From NCBI GenBank assembly GCA_026315105.1, contig CM048745.1, forward strand, positions 281,895,747-281,959,746: DNA of 64,000 nucleotides, read 5' to 3'. This DNA comes from Locusta migratoria. Lineage: Eukaryota > Arthropoda > Insecta > Orthoptera > Acrididae. The position numbers were made by a program, and so were the translations under genes. Below are positions 56,701 through 64,000 of the stretch, piece by piece (within the stretch, counting starts at the first letter, position 1; each line of letters starts with the position of its first letter). The notes under the pieces were generated by a model. The model was not told the origin of the DNA and searched no databases. It saw only the letters and a program-made list of their open reading frames with translations.

Positions 56701-58875
56701 GTTTTGAGGTGCGTGCATGTGTGAGTGATTATGTAGTGGTTGAATTAAAGACGATAGTTTGCTTACAAACAAAACATTAATATTGTGTGTTTAAAAAGTG
56801 ATCTGTAGCTTCTCTCTGATGGTTAGGTGTAGGTTAACCGAGAGATTTTTCTTTTTCGTATGTGAGCATCAAAGGCAAGAGTTTTTGGACTAAGACCTGT
56901 GATTGATGGTACATTCCGTTATCTATAATAATGACAGATCATTTGTATCTACAATACAGAAGTATTAAGATATCCCGTATACTTTACTGGTTTTCTAACA
57001 CCTTGATGGCGTCATGGGTCAAAGCAAATGGATGGCATCCCCAGTCTACAGTTATGCCGTTTGTGTCATTTACAGGCAACCGAAGTTACTGGGTTACTGG
57101 AACAAAGTGTCATCTAAATCTATGTTATCTGCTGAGTCAAAGGTAATTTACATAATAAAAAAGAAACATTCCACTACACACAAGTCCCATGACAGTCTCT
57201 GGTTGTTTTCATAAGTAAATATTAAAAATTTAATATTTATTGATATAGGGTAATGTAGAGAATTATTTTATTGCTGAGAACTCAATATTGTCAAAAGAAA
57301 ATAAGTGAATTTTAACAATTTCCGTGTGTCAGCAGCTTAGCGAGTCTCTGTGGCAAGTTGTTACCTATCCTCGATTATTCAAAATATGTGTATAATTCAG
57401 ACTTTTTGTAAGATCTTTGCGGATATTCATTGCTATGTCCATTTACTGTCCCACCTGTGACAAAGTCTTAAAGATGATTAAAAGCTCAGTTTGTAAACGT
57501 CTGACATTCTAATTTAAAAGGAAGGTAAGACCAACTATTGATATGATAATTTCTACTTTATTTCTATTTATACTTTTTGTTATATTAGCTTTTGAATTTT
57601 TTAGAAACTCGGTGCAACTGTCACACCCATGACAATGGAATCGCCCTTACGTATTGCAGGTACTTAATAAACACAAAATCATGATCTACGCTCTCCATGT
57701 TAACAGATTACAGTCTGTAACTCGGCCACCACGTAATTACTCATGCCACCTACAAACAAGCGCACACACAAAACACACCGATGCGCTGTTTAGAAGTTTG
57801 GGAATTCTGACACTGGCCTCTCAATAAGTATCTGCATTTGGATCACTCTTGTGCAAAAGGTACACAGTATTCTGCCACAATAAATCTTATGCTTAGTGGT
57901 AATCCAAGAACATTTGAGGCTAAACTGAAAAGTTTTCTCATGGCTCCCTGTTCTGTTGAATTTTAGAAAAATAATTAAAAAGGAGCCTAATTTCAGGGTT
58001 ACATTGTAGGTCATTTTTACTTAGGCTTAGACCTGTCATGTATATATGATTGCTATGATTTTCACTTCATCTATTACTACTCTTTTCGTAAAATTTGATG
58101 TAAGTAGCCTATCGACTCATTCCATGGCCATGAAGACTTGCTCCTCAATTCGGTCCTAGGGAACCTGATGAATATAAATAAAAGAACTAGCAATGATACT
58201 GAATATCCCTTATGTTTTGTTTTTTTACTGCGAAATGATCCAAACTAAAAAGAAAATTGATAAACCCCAGTTCATAGAAACACTTTGCACTGAAGACTGG
58301 GGAACAATTTATTTTCTACTTCCACACAACTAAAACCCGAAAAAGAGGTCTTTATAATGGCAGATATATGCGGAATGTACTATAATAGATCTCTAAATAA
58401 ACACACTTTACTAACACCGAATAGCAACTTTAATATTTTACAGCAATTATTTCCATATAATATATATTATAATTTTACTCACCAATGATTGAGCCAGGAA
58501 TATATTAATGTTTGGAGGTGGGTATAGGTCGCCCTCTACCATTATCTCAGGGTACTTTTGACGCAGTATAGCTGCATACTGCTCAAAAAGTCCCCTGTAA
58601 CCTCACGAATAACTAGAAATACAGGTTATATATCAGTTGTTGTGAAACGTTACAAAATTAATATTCCATATTATATTTTGCAACAGGAGATAGCATCTAT
58701 AGAATGTTTCATAACAAACTTACCAGTACAAAAATTTCAAAGAGGGTCCCAAGTACGAATTCATCGTTAACTTGGTTGCTGGTATTTCTTTATCACGCCC
58801 ATGCACACTTGCCAGAGCGAAACATAAAATTATAGACATCAACCCAATACGTGGCATATTTGCGTTGCGTCTCAT
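51602..58875 (-). CDS. SELENOT: Selenoprotein T (ER thioredoxin-like selenoprotein), four exons
   Basis: Join, minus strand: 58875-58724, 58612-58483, 53028-52833, 51702-51602; 193 codons, 192 residues, close to the usual ~195. All three introns are GT-AG and phases match (2, 0, 1). The N-terminal signal peptide-like stretch (MPRIGLMSIILCFALASVHG) suggests ER entry. The redox motif C-Y-S-U (residues 51-54) spans exons 1-2, with TGA at 58605-58603 read as selenocysteine. Then GYRGLFEQY, a hydrophobic segment at the start of exon 3 (GVLKMMIIGCILSGMNIF), and the family signatures CMMTFF, STGAFEI and VPIWSKLETG. SELENOT is a thioredoxin-fold oxidoreductase of the ER membrane. ATG 58875 is the first after an upstream in-frame stop; 58857 is an alternative. 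The in-frame TGA would make a naive caller split or truncate this gene. Confidence 0.93.
51760..52723 (-). pseudogene. CR1-like pol relic in SELENOT intron 3
   Basis: Minus strand, in order: QGSVLDPFLVSIINFPLYI and LALFAHYTSI (palm, with the ADDT box decayed to AHYT; 52660-52560), then HTRSCCKYLFKDIGIFAVAS (~52150) and ATRILSHLPNSIKSL (~51950). The SCC-x-LFK-x-GI block matches the C-terminal region of the CR1-like element at 21828. Decayed and non-functional. Confidence 0.65.
52833..53028 (-). CDS. SELENOT: SELENOT exon 3
   Basis: Acceptor ttttacag at 53036-53029, donor gttagt at 52832. Encodes the membrane-like segment, GQEQPAWWTW, CMMTFFVCN and STGAFEISFN; ends in phase 1. Confidence 0.92.
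53029..53744 (-). other. SELENOT intron 2, 3'-proximal part
   Basis: AT-rich intronic sequence without recognised genes. Confidence 0.5.
53745..53803. repeat. (ATA/ATAATA)n-(AAG)n trinucleotide microsatellite
   Basis: A run of taa/ata units followed by ~10 aag units. Confidence 0.95.
53827..53901. repeat. Short inverted repeat around a second hairpin
   Basis: cactttcactgcagctga and tcagctgcagcgaaagtg are inverted copies with one mismatch, enclosing a smaller stem gacgctt/aagcgtc. Possibly a tiny MITE. Confidence 0.75.
54060..54760 (+). pseudogene. CR1/Jockey-type RT relic in SELENOT intron 2
   Basis: VVFLIYINDMPSS and FQFADDTSLVVKD (catalytic FADD intact, ~54160), then LTYGV-like SLMTYGVIFQGN (54520) and an IMCG-like block. 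Stops throughout; oriented opposite to SELENOT. Confidence 0.65.
55325..55505. mobile_element. Small fold-back element
   Basis: acatgccctcatgcac...cctaacctaac and gttaggtagtagg...gtacatgagggcgc form imperfect inverted arms (~70 bases). A diverged relative of the right arm is at 56818-56890. Confidence 0.55.
55915..56585 (+). pseudogene. Decayed gene of an insect repeat-borne protein family (function unknown)
   Basis: Mixed frames give MRKMTLAERIRKLEG, a Lys/Glu-rich stretch, CPQCLGKAVSRVKVLPPRS with ...MKKLVAESLPKM (56158-56277), FSVEKQTPCKLTGDDLLKI and NFFTNNEVSSKTPG (56284-56390), GKRVSLQKRH (~56430), then FELRPKNV and MPHNV (56517-56565). I recognise the GKRV..QKR...LRPKNV...MPHNV pattern as a protein family repeated in insect genomes but cannot name it. 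Five or more lesions. Its position between inverted repeats suggests it belonged to a DNA transposon. Confidence 0.55.
57325..57395. repeat. Relic of the 360-bp fold-back family
   Basis: tgtgtcagcagcttagcgagtctc...gttgttacctatcctc matches an arm of the element at 40887-41246. Confidence 0.6.
57800..58190 (+). mobile_element. CR1-like LINE 3' end fragment
   Basis: SGNPRTFEAKLKSFLMAPCSVEF (57895-57962) resembles the C-terminus of CR1-like ORF2 (compare 22090-22160). A ~220-bp 3'UTR follows, ending near aatataaataaa. Confidence 0.5.
58483..58612 (-). CDS. SELENOT: SELENOT exon 2 with selenocysteine codon
   Basis: Acceptor ctag at 58616-58613, donor gtgagt at 58482. The first base completes Cys51; Tyr, Ser and TGA (58605-58603) follow. 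Ends in phase 0. Confidence 0.93.
58603..58605 (-). other. SELENOT: Selenocysteine codon (TGA) of SELENOT
   Basis: In-frame TGA at the U of CxxU, with the reading frame and family similarity continuing unbroken on both sides; position 54 of the protein. Confidence 0.92.
58724..58875 (-). CDS. SELENOT: SELENOT exon 1
   Basis: ATG 58875 (alternative 58857) to the donor gtaagt at 58723; encodes the signal-like segment, GPSLKFLY and the first two bases of Cys51. Intron 1 is only 111 bases. Confidence 0.9.
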
Positions 58876-59142
58876 GACACTGATGCCATAAATTAATATC
58901 AATCTAACCCCATGTAGTCATTACACAACACTCCAATACTCATTCTATCAGAGAAGTTTCACTTTCATTTGACAACTTCACCAAATCGATCTTTTGTTAA
59001 CAACCGAATAAATAGCACGAATTTATCCCACAAAACACAATAAAACAGTATTTTCTGCTATTTAGGTAATTTGGCTGCAAGTTATATCGAGACACTAGTG
59101 TACTATCACATTCTCTGCAATTTGGAAATTAATAATGGCTTT
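58876..59142 (-). promoter_or_regulatory. SELENOT 5'UTR/promoter region
   Basis: About 270 bases between the start codon and the first long-inverted-repeat element. No TATA box or other clear motif. By position it should hold the transcription start. Confidence 0.45.
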
Positions 59143-59149
59143 TCCTATT

Positions 59150-60869
59150 GGGCAATTCTCATTGTCCGTCAAGTCACTTCACGTCACCGTCCGTCAGAAC
59201 ATTCATATTTCTATCTACATTCGCACTGTCTGTCACCGGATTGTCACATCAAATCAAGCTTTCTCGAGAAGAATGTTTTGACGGAACGGTTGTCTGCTTA
59301 AAAATCGGAAATTAACCTATTTTCGTCACGCGATTTTCAGGATGTAGTCAACGATTACACGGTTTACACGCATACTTGTCTTATTAATCATTATTTTATT
59401 ATTATACTTTGTTTTAGCGATAAATTCCAAATGTTCACCTTTTTATTCAGTTAAGGCCAATCACAATCTCCGTCATGTCAATCTCATGTCAATTTGTATT
59501 CACACTAACCACTACCCGATGTTGAAAGTGAGCTTATGAGTGGCGATTTGTTATGTATAAAATCACAGTTTAATACTGGAATCGAGGAAACAGCAACGCT
59601 AAATGTTATTGATGGCCAAAGAAAACTTTACAATATATTTAACAAAATGCATCTTTAACCAGCGGCTGCTTATTAAATCCTTAAAACATTTTCAATGTAT
59701 GTTTTTGGTCAGCTTAGGGTGGTAAAGTCCTAGGAAGTGAAACAAAATTTTAAAACATTGACATCTATTTCAAGCGAAAAAAATAAACACAGCCTAGAGC
59801 ACACCAAACATCATTTATGAGAGCAGAAATAGAGCCTTTATCCATTAAGGCCAATTCACACTGTCCATCATGTCACGGCATGTCACGTCACCATCCGTCA
59901 AATCATTCCACAATGTATTTCTAAACCAAAAAATGGTTTATGTTACATAACATTGTAACAGGAAAGACTGAAGCAAACTGTTAATTTGAATAAGATTGTA
60001 ATTTGATTAGGCATTTTTCATGAAACAACATTTTAAATAAAAAGTCAGTTCTAATAAAAGACTAATTCAGTTGTTTATGACGGTATTAACAATGTCAGTG
60101 GGCAAATCGTAATGGATAAAGTAAACAGGCGCTATTTATGCTCTTATAAGTATGTTTGCTGATTTCATATGTTTATTTTTTCGCTTGAAAATATATGTCG
60201 ATGTTTTGAAATGTTATTTCAGTTCCCACTAAGTTGGCCAAAAACATACCCTGTAAAGTTTTCTTTGGCCATCAATAACATTTAGCGCTGTTGTTCCTTC
60301 AGTTCTAATATTAAACTACGACTTTCTACATAACAGATCGCCACTCATAACCTTACATCGCGTATTGAGATGGGTGAATTGACATGACGGACACTGAAGG
60401 ACAGTGTGAATACAACTTAACGTGCTGTGACATGACATTGACGATATCAGACAGTGTGAATTGGCCTTTAATATTTTCTCTCTGACATTGCTAATACCTT
60501 TGTGCACAACTGTATTTTTCTCCTTCAATAGCACCGACTTTTTCATTTAAATTTTAATTAATGAAATTTGCATCATCAAATTAAAATCTCTTACAATACT
60601 ACAAAACATAAAACAATTTTCGGTTTGAGATATCCAATGTCGCTTTTAGGAAGACACTTAATTAAGAAAAATATTTAAGTCGTCATGAAACATTTGGAGT
60701 TTACCATAAAACAAAGTGTAATATTAAAATGAAAAGAAAGCTTGACATGACTTTGATGTCATGTGTCCGTCCGGTGTTGAACAGTGTGAATGCCTCAATT
60801 AGAAATACAATATGGAATGTTCTGACAAACAGTGACTTAACGTGACTTGACGGACAGTGTGTATTGGCC
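59150..60869. mobile_element. Long-TIR element 1 (outer), degraded
   Basis: Left arm 59150-59450 (caattctcattgtccgtcaa...gataaattccaaatg) and right arm ~60520-60869 (...tttggagtttacc...cggacagtgtgtattggcc) are inverted relatives. Split by the inner element at 59455-60467. Non-coding. Confidence 0.65.
59455..60467. mobile_element. Long-TIR element 2 (inner), TTAA target
   Basis: Flanked by TTAA at 59451-59454 and 60468-60471. Ends ggccaat...attggcct; arms of ~390 bases are inverted relatives (both contain gagtggcgat-tgttatgta and tgttattgatggccaaag). A further family left end starts after TTAA at 59845-59848 and runs to ~59927, so it contains another insertion. Confidence 0.78.
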
Positions 60870-61219
60870 TGAATGCCCTTCTAAAACCGAGCTCAGTTTT
60901 CATTAATTAATATTGAAAATGAAAAATTTAAGGCCAATTCACACTGTCCGTCACATCACATCACTGTCCGTCAGAACATTCCGCAATGTATTTCTAATGG
61001 CGGCATTCACACTGTCCGTCACTGGACCGTCACATCACGTGAACATCACGTCAAGCTCTCTTGAGAAGAATGCTGTGATGGAACGGCCGTCTGCTAACAT
61101 CGGAAGTTAACCTATTTTCGTCACGTGAATTATATGTTGCAGTCAACGGTTGCACTGTTTATATGCAACTGTGTCTTATTCATCTTTATTTTGTTGTTAT
61201 ATTTCGTTTTAGGGGTAAA

Positions 61220-62954
61220 AAAGCCGGGATGGGGCCCCACCACACCCACACCAACGTGGTGACCATCACAAAAGTTGTTCTGTCACCTCCGTAAATTGGT
61301 TAGTTTGCTAAGGGGGATCACGGGATGTGGGAACCGCGATGTTATCCGTACGTGTGGGCACGATCACCCATTAATACGGTGCAGCTGGAGATAGAATTGG
61401 TCGAAAGATATACAAAGGGTAAAGGTATGTAAGGGCAGAGGAAAAAAAGTGCCAAAACCTCTGCGACAGTGGGATAGGTTTTAAGAGCAGTATCGGTATG
61501 CTATCTGCGCCAGATCATGCAAGGTTTGGTAATGTTATTAAAGGGTATATCTCAGTACCGTTAACTTTACTAGGTTTGTCATAAAGAATCAGTCCAGTTG
61601 ATGCGAGGTTCTGCTGCAACTGAGCTCCTGTGAAGTCTCTTGAGTCGGCTGCGGCAGAATACCTGTGAACATAGCCCAGTTTGTCATGATAGTTAGACAG
61701 TTCAGTCATAGAACTGGCTAAATATATGGGACTGTATAAGTTTGTTTGTGTCCAGTGTGCTGAATATGGTTTCCCTGCCTTGCCTGTTGGTCGGCTGTGA
61801 GCTCAGCTGGCATTGCCAGTCAGTTTGCTGTTCTGCGGGGGTTCGCCATATTCATCATATTTGTGAGTTGGTGGTCCCTATGACCGTAGGTGGTTAGTCT
61901 CTGAGGAGAAGTGTCTTGGGTCGTTTGTGTTTCCACCTATGGTTGTGATCGTAGTTCCCCAAGCGTAGAATGAAGGGATTGTAGTCGTGTGGCGAGTTTC
62001 TTGAATACCACAGAGAGGCACTCTAGATGGAATTCATTGTGAAGATCCACGGTGCATGTCTATCGTGGAGCGTTGCTTATGATGCGTTGTACCTTGTTCT
62101 GTATGAGCTGCAGGCGGTGCAGACGTGTTGGCGCTGCGTATGCCCAGCACAGAGCACCGTACATCATCAGAGATCTAATATGTGTCATGTAGAGGTTCCT
62201 CGACACCCGGCTACTCAGTTTGCTTTCCCTGTTGAGCATCGGGTAGAGTTGTTTGAGCCTCGCATTTGCTTGGTTGGTCATGTGGTCATGTGGTCCCCCC
62301 ATGTGAGTTTCCAGTCCAGCCAGACACCAAGGTATTTGACTTTCTCACAGAAACGTAGTGGGTGTGCACGTAGAGTAATTGGTCTACAGGACTGGTGTTT
62401 GTGCAGGTGTTTCAGTCTGCATGTAAACAGAACTGCCTCGCTACGTTTACTGTAACACGCCATTTCTCCAACCAAGGTTCGGCAGTTCTGAGTGCTGTCT
62501 GTAGGCGTGAATTTATGTTTGATGGCTTCCAATCTTGCACCATGACGGCGGTGTCATCTGCGTAGATTGCGGTCATCGTCTTATGTGTGGATGGAAAATC
62601 ATTAATGTAGAGGTTAAACAAGAGGGGCCCCAGGATGCTGCCTTGGGGTACTCCGGGTTGAATACCGTGTCGTGTAGACTGTTTGCCCTGCACATCAGTG
62701 TTGAAGCTTCTGTTGGTGAGATATGAGTGTACGAGATGCACAAGTCCGTCGGGAAATGCGGCGTCATTAAATTGTGCCAGAGACGATCGAAAGCTTTTTC
62801 GATGTCCAGGAACACCACCCCGGTGGCTTTGTTTTTGTTGTAGCCGTCTGTTATGTGTTCAACTACGTGGAGGAGTTGTTGTGTTGTGGAGTAGTGATTC
62901 CTAAACCCGAACTGTTCCGGTCTTAGGGTGTCATTGGTGATGCAGGGCCGAGTG
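61220..62954 (-). mobile_element. Jockey-clade LINE, 5'-truncated, reverse strand
   Basis: Flanked by 17-bp duplications ttcgttttagggRtaaa (61203-61219 and 62955-62971, one mismatch). Contains the RT of a Jockey-type ORF2 and a ~830-bp 3' part. No poly(A)-like tail is visible at the 61220 end. Confidence 0.82.
61900..62954 (-). pseudogene. Jockey-type reverse transcriptase, frameshifted
   Basis: From 62954 downward: RPEQFGFRNHYSTTQQLL (~62920), GVVFLDIEKAFDRLWH (~62825), then a frame change to HSYLTNRSF, GVPQGSILGPLLFNLYIND (~62660) and the catalytic YADD (~62565). After another shift come VKYLGVWLDWKLTWGDHM (~62330), ANARLKQLYPML (~62265) and RSLMMYGALCWAYAA (~62170). At least three frameshifts. 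Endonuclease and ORF1 are absent. Confidence 0.85.
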
Positions 62955-63599
62955 TTCGTTTTAGGGATAAATCTCAAATGTTTCATGACGACTTAAATAT
63001 TTTTGTCAATTGAGTGTCCCCCTAAAATCGAGGTCGAAAATCTGAAACAAAAAAATGGTATATGTTACATAACATTGTAATAGAAGAGACTGAAGAAAAC
63101 TGTTTATTTGAATAAGATTGTGATTTGATTACGCATTTTTCATTAAATAACATTTAAAATGAAAAAGTCAGTTCTAATGAAAGACAAAAATTCAGTTGTT
63201 TACGGCGGTATTAACAATGTCAGCGGGCAAATTGTAATGGATAAAGGAAACAGGCGCTATTTATGCTCTTGTTTGATGTTTTCATATGTTTATTTTTTCG
63301 CTTGAAAATAGATGTCGATGTTGTGAAATGTTGTTTCAGTTCCCAGTAAGTTGGCCAAAAACATTCACTGTAAAGTTTTCTTTGGCTGTCAGTAACATTT
63401 AGCGCTGTTGTTCCCTCAATTCTAGTATTAAACTAAGACTTTCTACATAACAGATCGCCACTCATAACCTGACTTTCAACATCGCGTATTGAGATGGGTG
63501 AATTGACGTGACGGACACTGACGGACAGTGTGAATACAACTTGATGTGACGGTGCCGTGACGTGACGTTGGCGTGACGGACAGTGTAAGTTGGCCTTTA

Positions 63600-64000
63600 G
63601 TGCTAATGAAAGACAAAAATTAAGCTGTGTACAGCGTGTTAACAACGTCAGTGGGCAAATCGTAATGGATAAACAGGCTATATGAATGCACTTAGAAATA
63701 TAGTTTGAAGTGTTCGTAAGTTTATTTTCTCGCTTTAACTAGATGTCGAAATTTTGAAATGTCGTTTCACTTCCCAGTACTTTACCACACTAAGCTGACC
63801 AAAAACATACATTGTAAAATAACATTTAGCTTATTTTTTTCCTCAATTCCAGTATACTAAACTATAACGTTCTACATAACAGATCGCCACTCATAACCTC
63901 ACTTTTCAACATCGCGTATTGGGGTAAGCATATTGACGTGACAGATAGCATGAATACAACTTGACATATTGGTGCCATGACATGACGGACAGTGTGAATT
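63600..64000. mobile_element. Long-TIR element 4, partial, runs off the window
   Basis: Direct repeat of 63165-63596 (tgctaatgaaagacaaaaatt...tgacggacagtgtgaatt). The right end lies just beyond the window. Confidence 0.75.

Larger units (their letters stand above)
54975..57790 (+). mobile_element. Candidate DNA transposon with terminal inverted repeats (unnamed)
   Basis: Left end ~54977-55050 (tttgtaggtggcaggagtaa) recurs inverted at ~57690-57785 (tttgtaggtggcatgagtaa on the minus strand), with similarity extending outward to gcat-gg. The left-end sequence is repeated directly at ~56700-57065, suggesting a second, nested or duplicated copy. A decayed protein gene (55915-56585) lies between. 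TSD not identified. Confidence 0.55.
60932..63596. mobile_element. Long-TIR element 3, TTAA-like target, split by a Jockey LINE
   Basis: Starts ggccaattcacactgtccg after TTAA (60928-60931) and ends cggacagtgtaagttggcc at 63595 before TTTAG. The 63045-63596 half is a close relative of 59928-60467. Interrupted at 61220-62954. Without that insertion it would be ~0.9 kb. Confidence 0.78.

Noticed and set aside
58603..58605. TGA as a nonsense mutation making SELENOT a pseudogene
   Set aside because: It falls exactly at the conserved Sec position, all splice sites and frames are intact, and a SECIS is present in the 3'UTR.
59071..59301. Divergent gene upstream of SELENOT
   Set aside because: The frame translates the terminal inverted repeat of the TTAA-flanked element; a relative at 60913-61110 shows the same repeat-derived pattern.
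1..64000. CRISPR array or prokaryotic mobile element
   Set aside because: No regularly spaced short repeats with unique spacers; all repeats are eukaryotic transposable elements, microsatellites or satellites.

Overview
This is eukaryotic DNA from an arthropod, most likely an orthopteran (locust or grasshopper). The evidence is the extreme load of non-LTR retrotransposons, Penelope-like elements, tRNA-derived SINEs and fold-back elements, together with two intron-containing host genes. I recognise the SINE and RTE families as typical of Schistocerca/Locusta. That is recall, not a database result. There are no prokaryotic features.

Layout. (1) 1-6983: an I-like LINE ('O') whose RNase H domain is split by a nearly intact second I-like LINE ('A', 341-6029) with a 12-bp target-site duplication (TSD). 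(2) 7196-7384: terminal coding exon of the cell-cycle gene fizzy/CDC20, with 3'UTR and poly(A) signal near 7789; the LINEs to its left lie in its last intron. (3) 7806-10300: Penelope RT fragment, SINE, and a reverse-strand Gypsy-type pol relic. (4) 10303-30345: one old I-like LINE ('B') cut into pieces by a SINE, by a CR1-like element that itself holds an RTE element, and by a sister I-like LINE ('C'). (5) 30437-34490: an orphan LINE 5'UTR, then a Penelope-like element holding two further insertions. (6) 34491-39560: ~150-bp satellite-like repeats invaded by a hairpin element, a second RTE copy and a tRNA-Cys-like SINE. (7) 39560-48850: relic RTE and CR1 fragments, fold-back elements, a Tc1 transposon, a recent 369-bp tandem duplication and a reverse-strand Penelope element with a GIY-YIG domain. 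(8) 48851-51200: nothing recognised. (9) 51205-58875, minus strand: a complete four-exon selenoprotein T gene with an in-frame TGA (selenocysteine) and a recognisable SECIS element in its 3'UTR. (10) 59143-64000: nested long-inverted-repeat elements flanked by TTAA, beginning ~270 bp upstream of the selenoprotein T start codon, with a Jockey fragment inside.

The two host genes are unrelated. CDC20 activates the anaphase-promoting complex; SELENOT is an ER thioredoxin-like redox protein. Everything else is mobile DNA in successive layers. The strongest signals are the intact selenocysteine machinery of SELENOT, a gene-conversion-like tract shared by two RTE copies 17.7 kb apart, and a TIR-bounded structure in SELENOT intron 2 that carries a decayed protein gene of an insect repeat family I know only by pattern.
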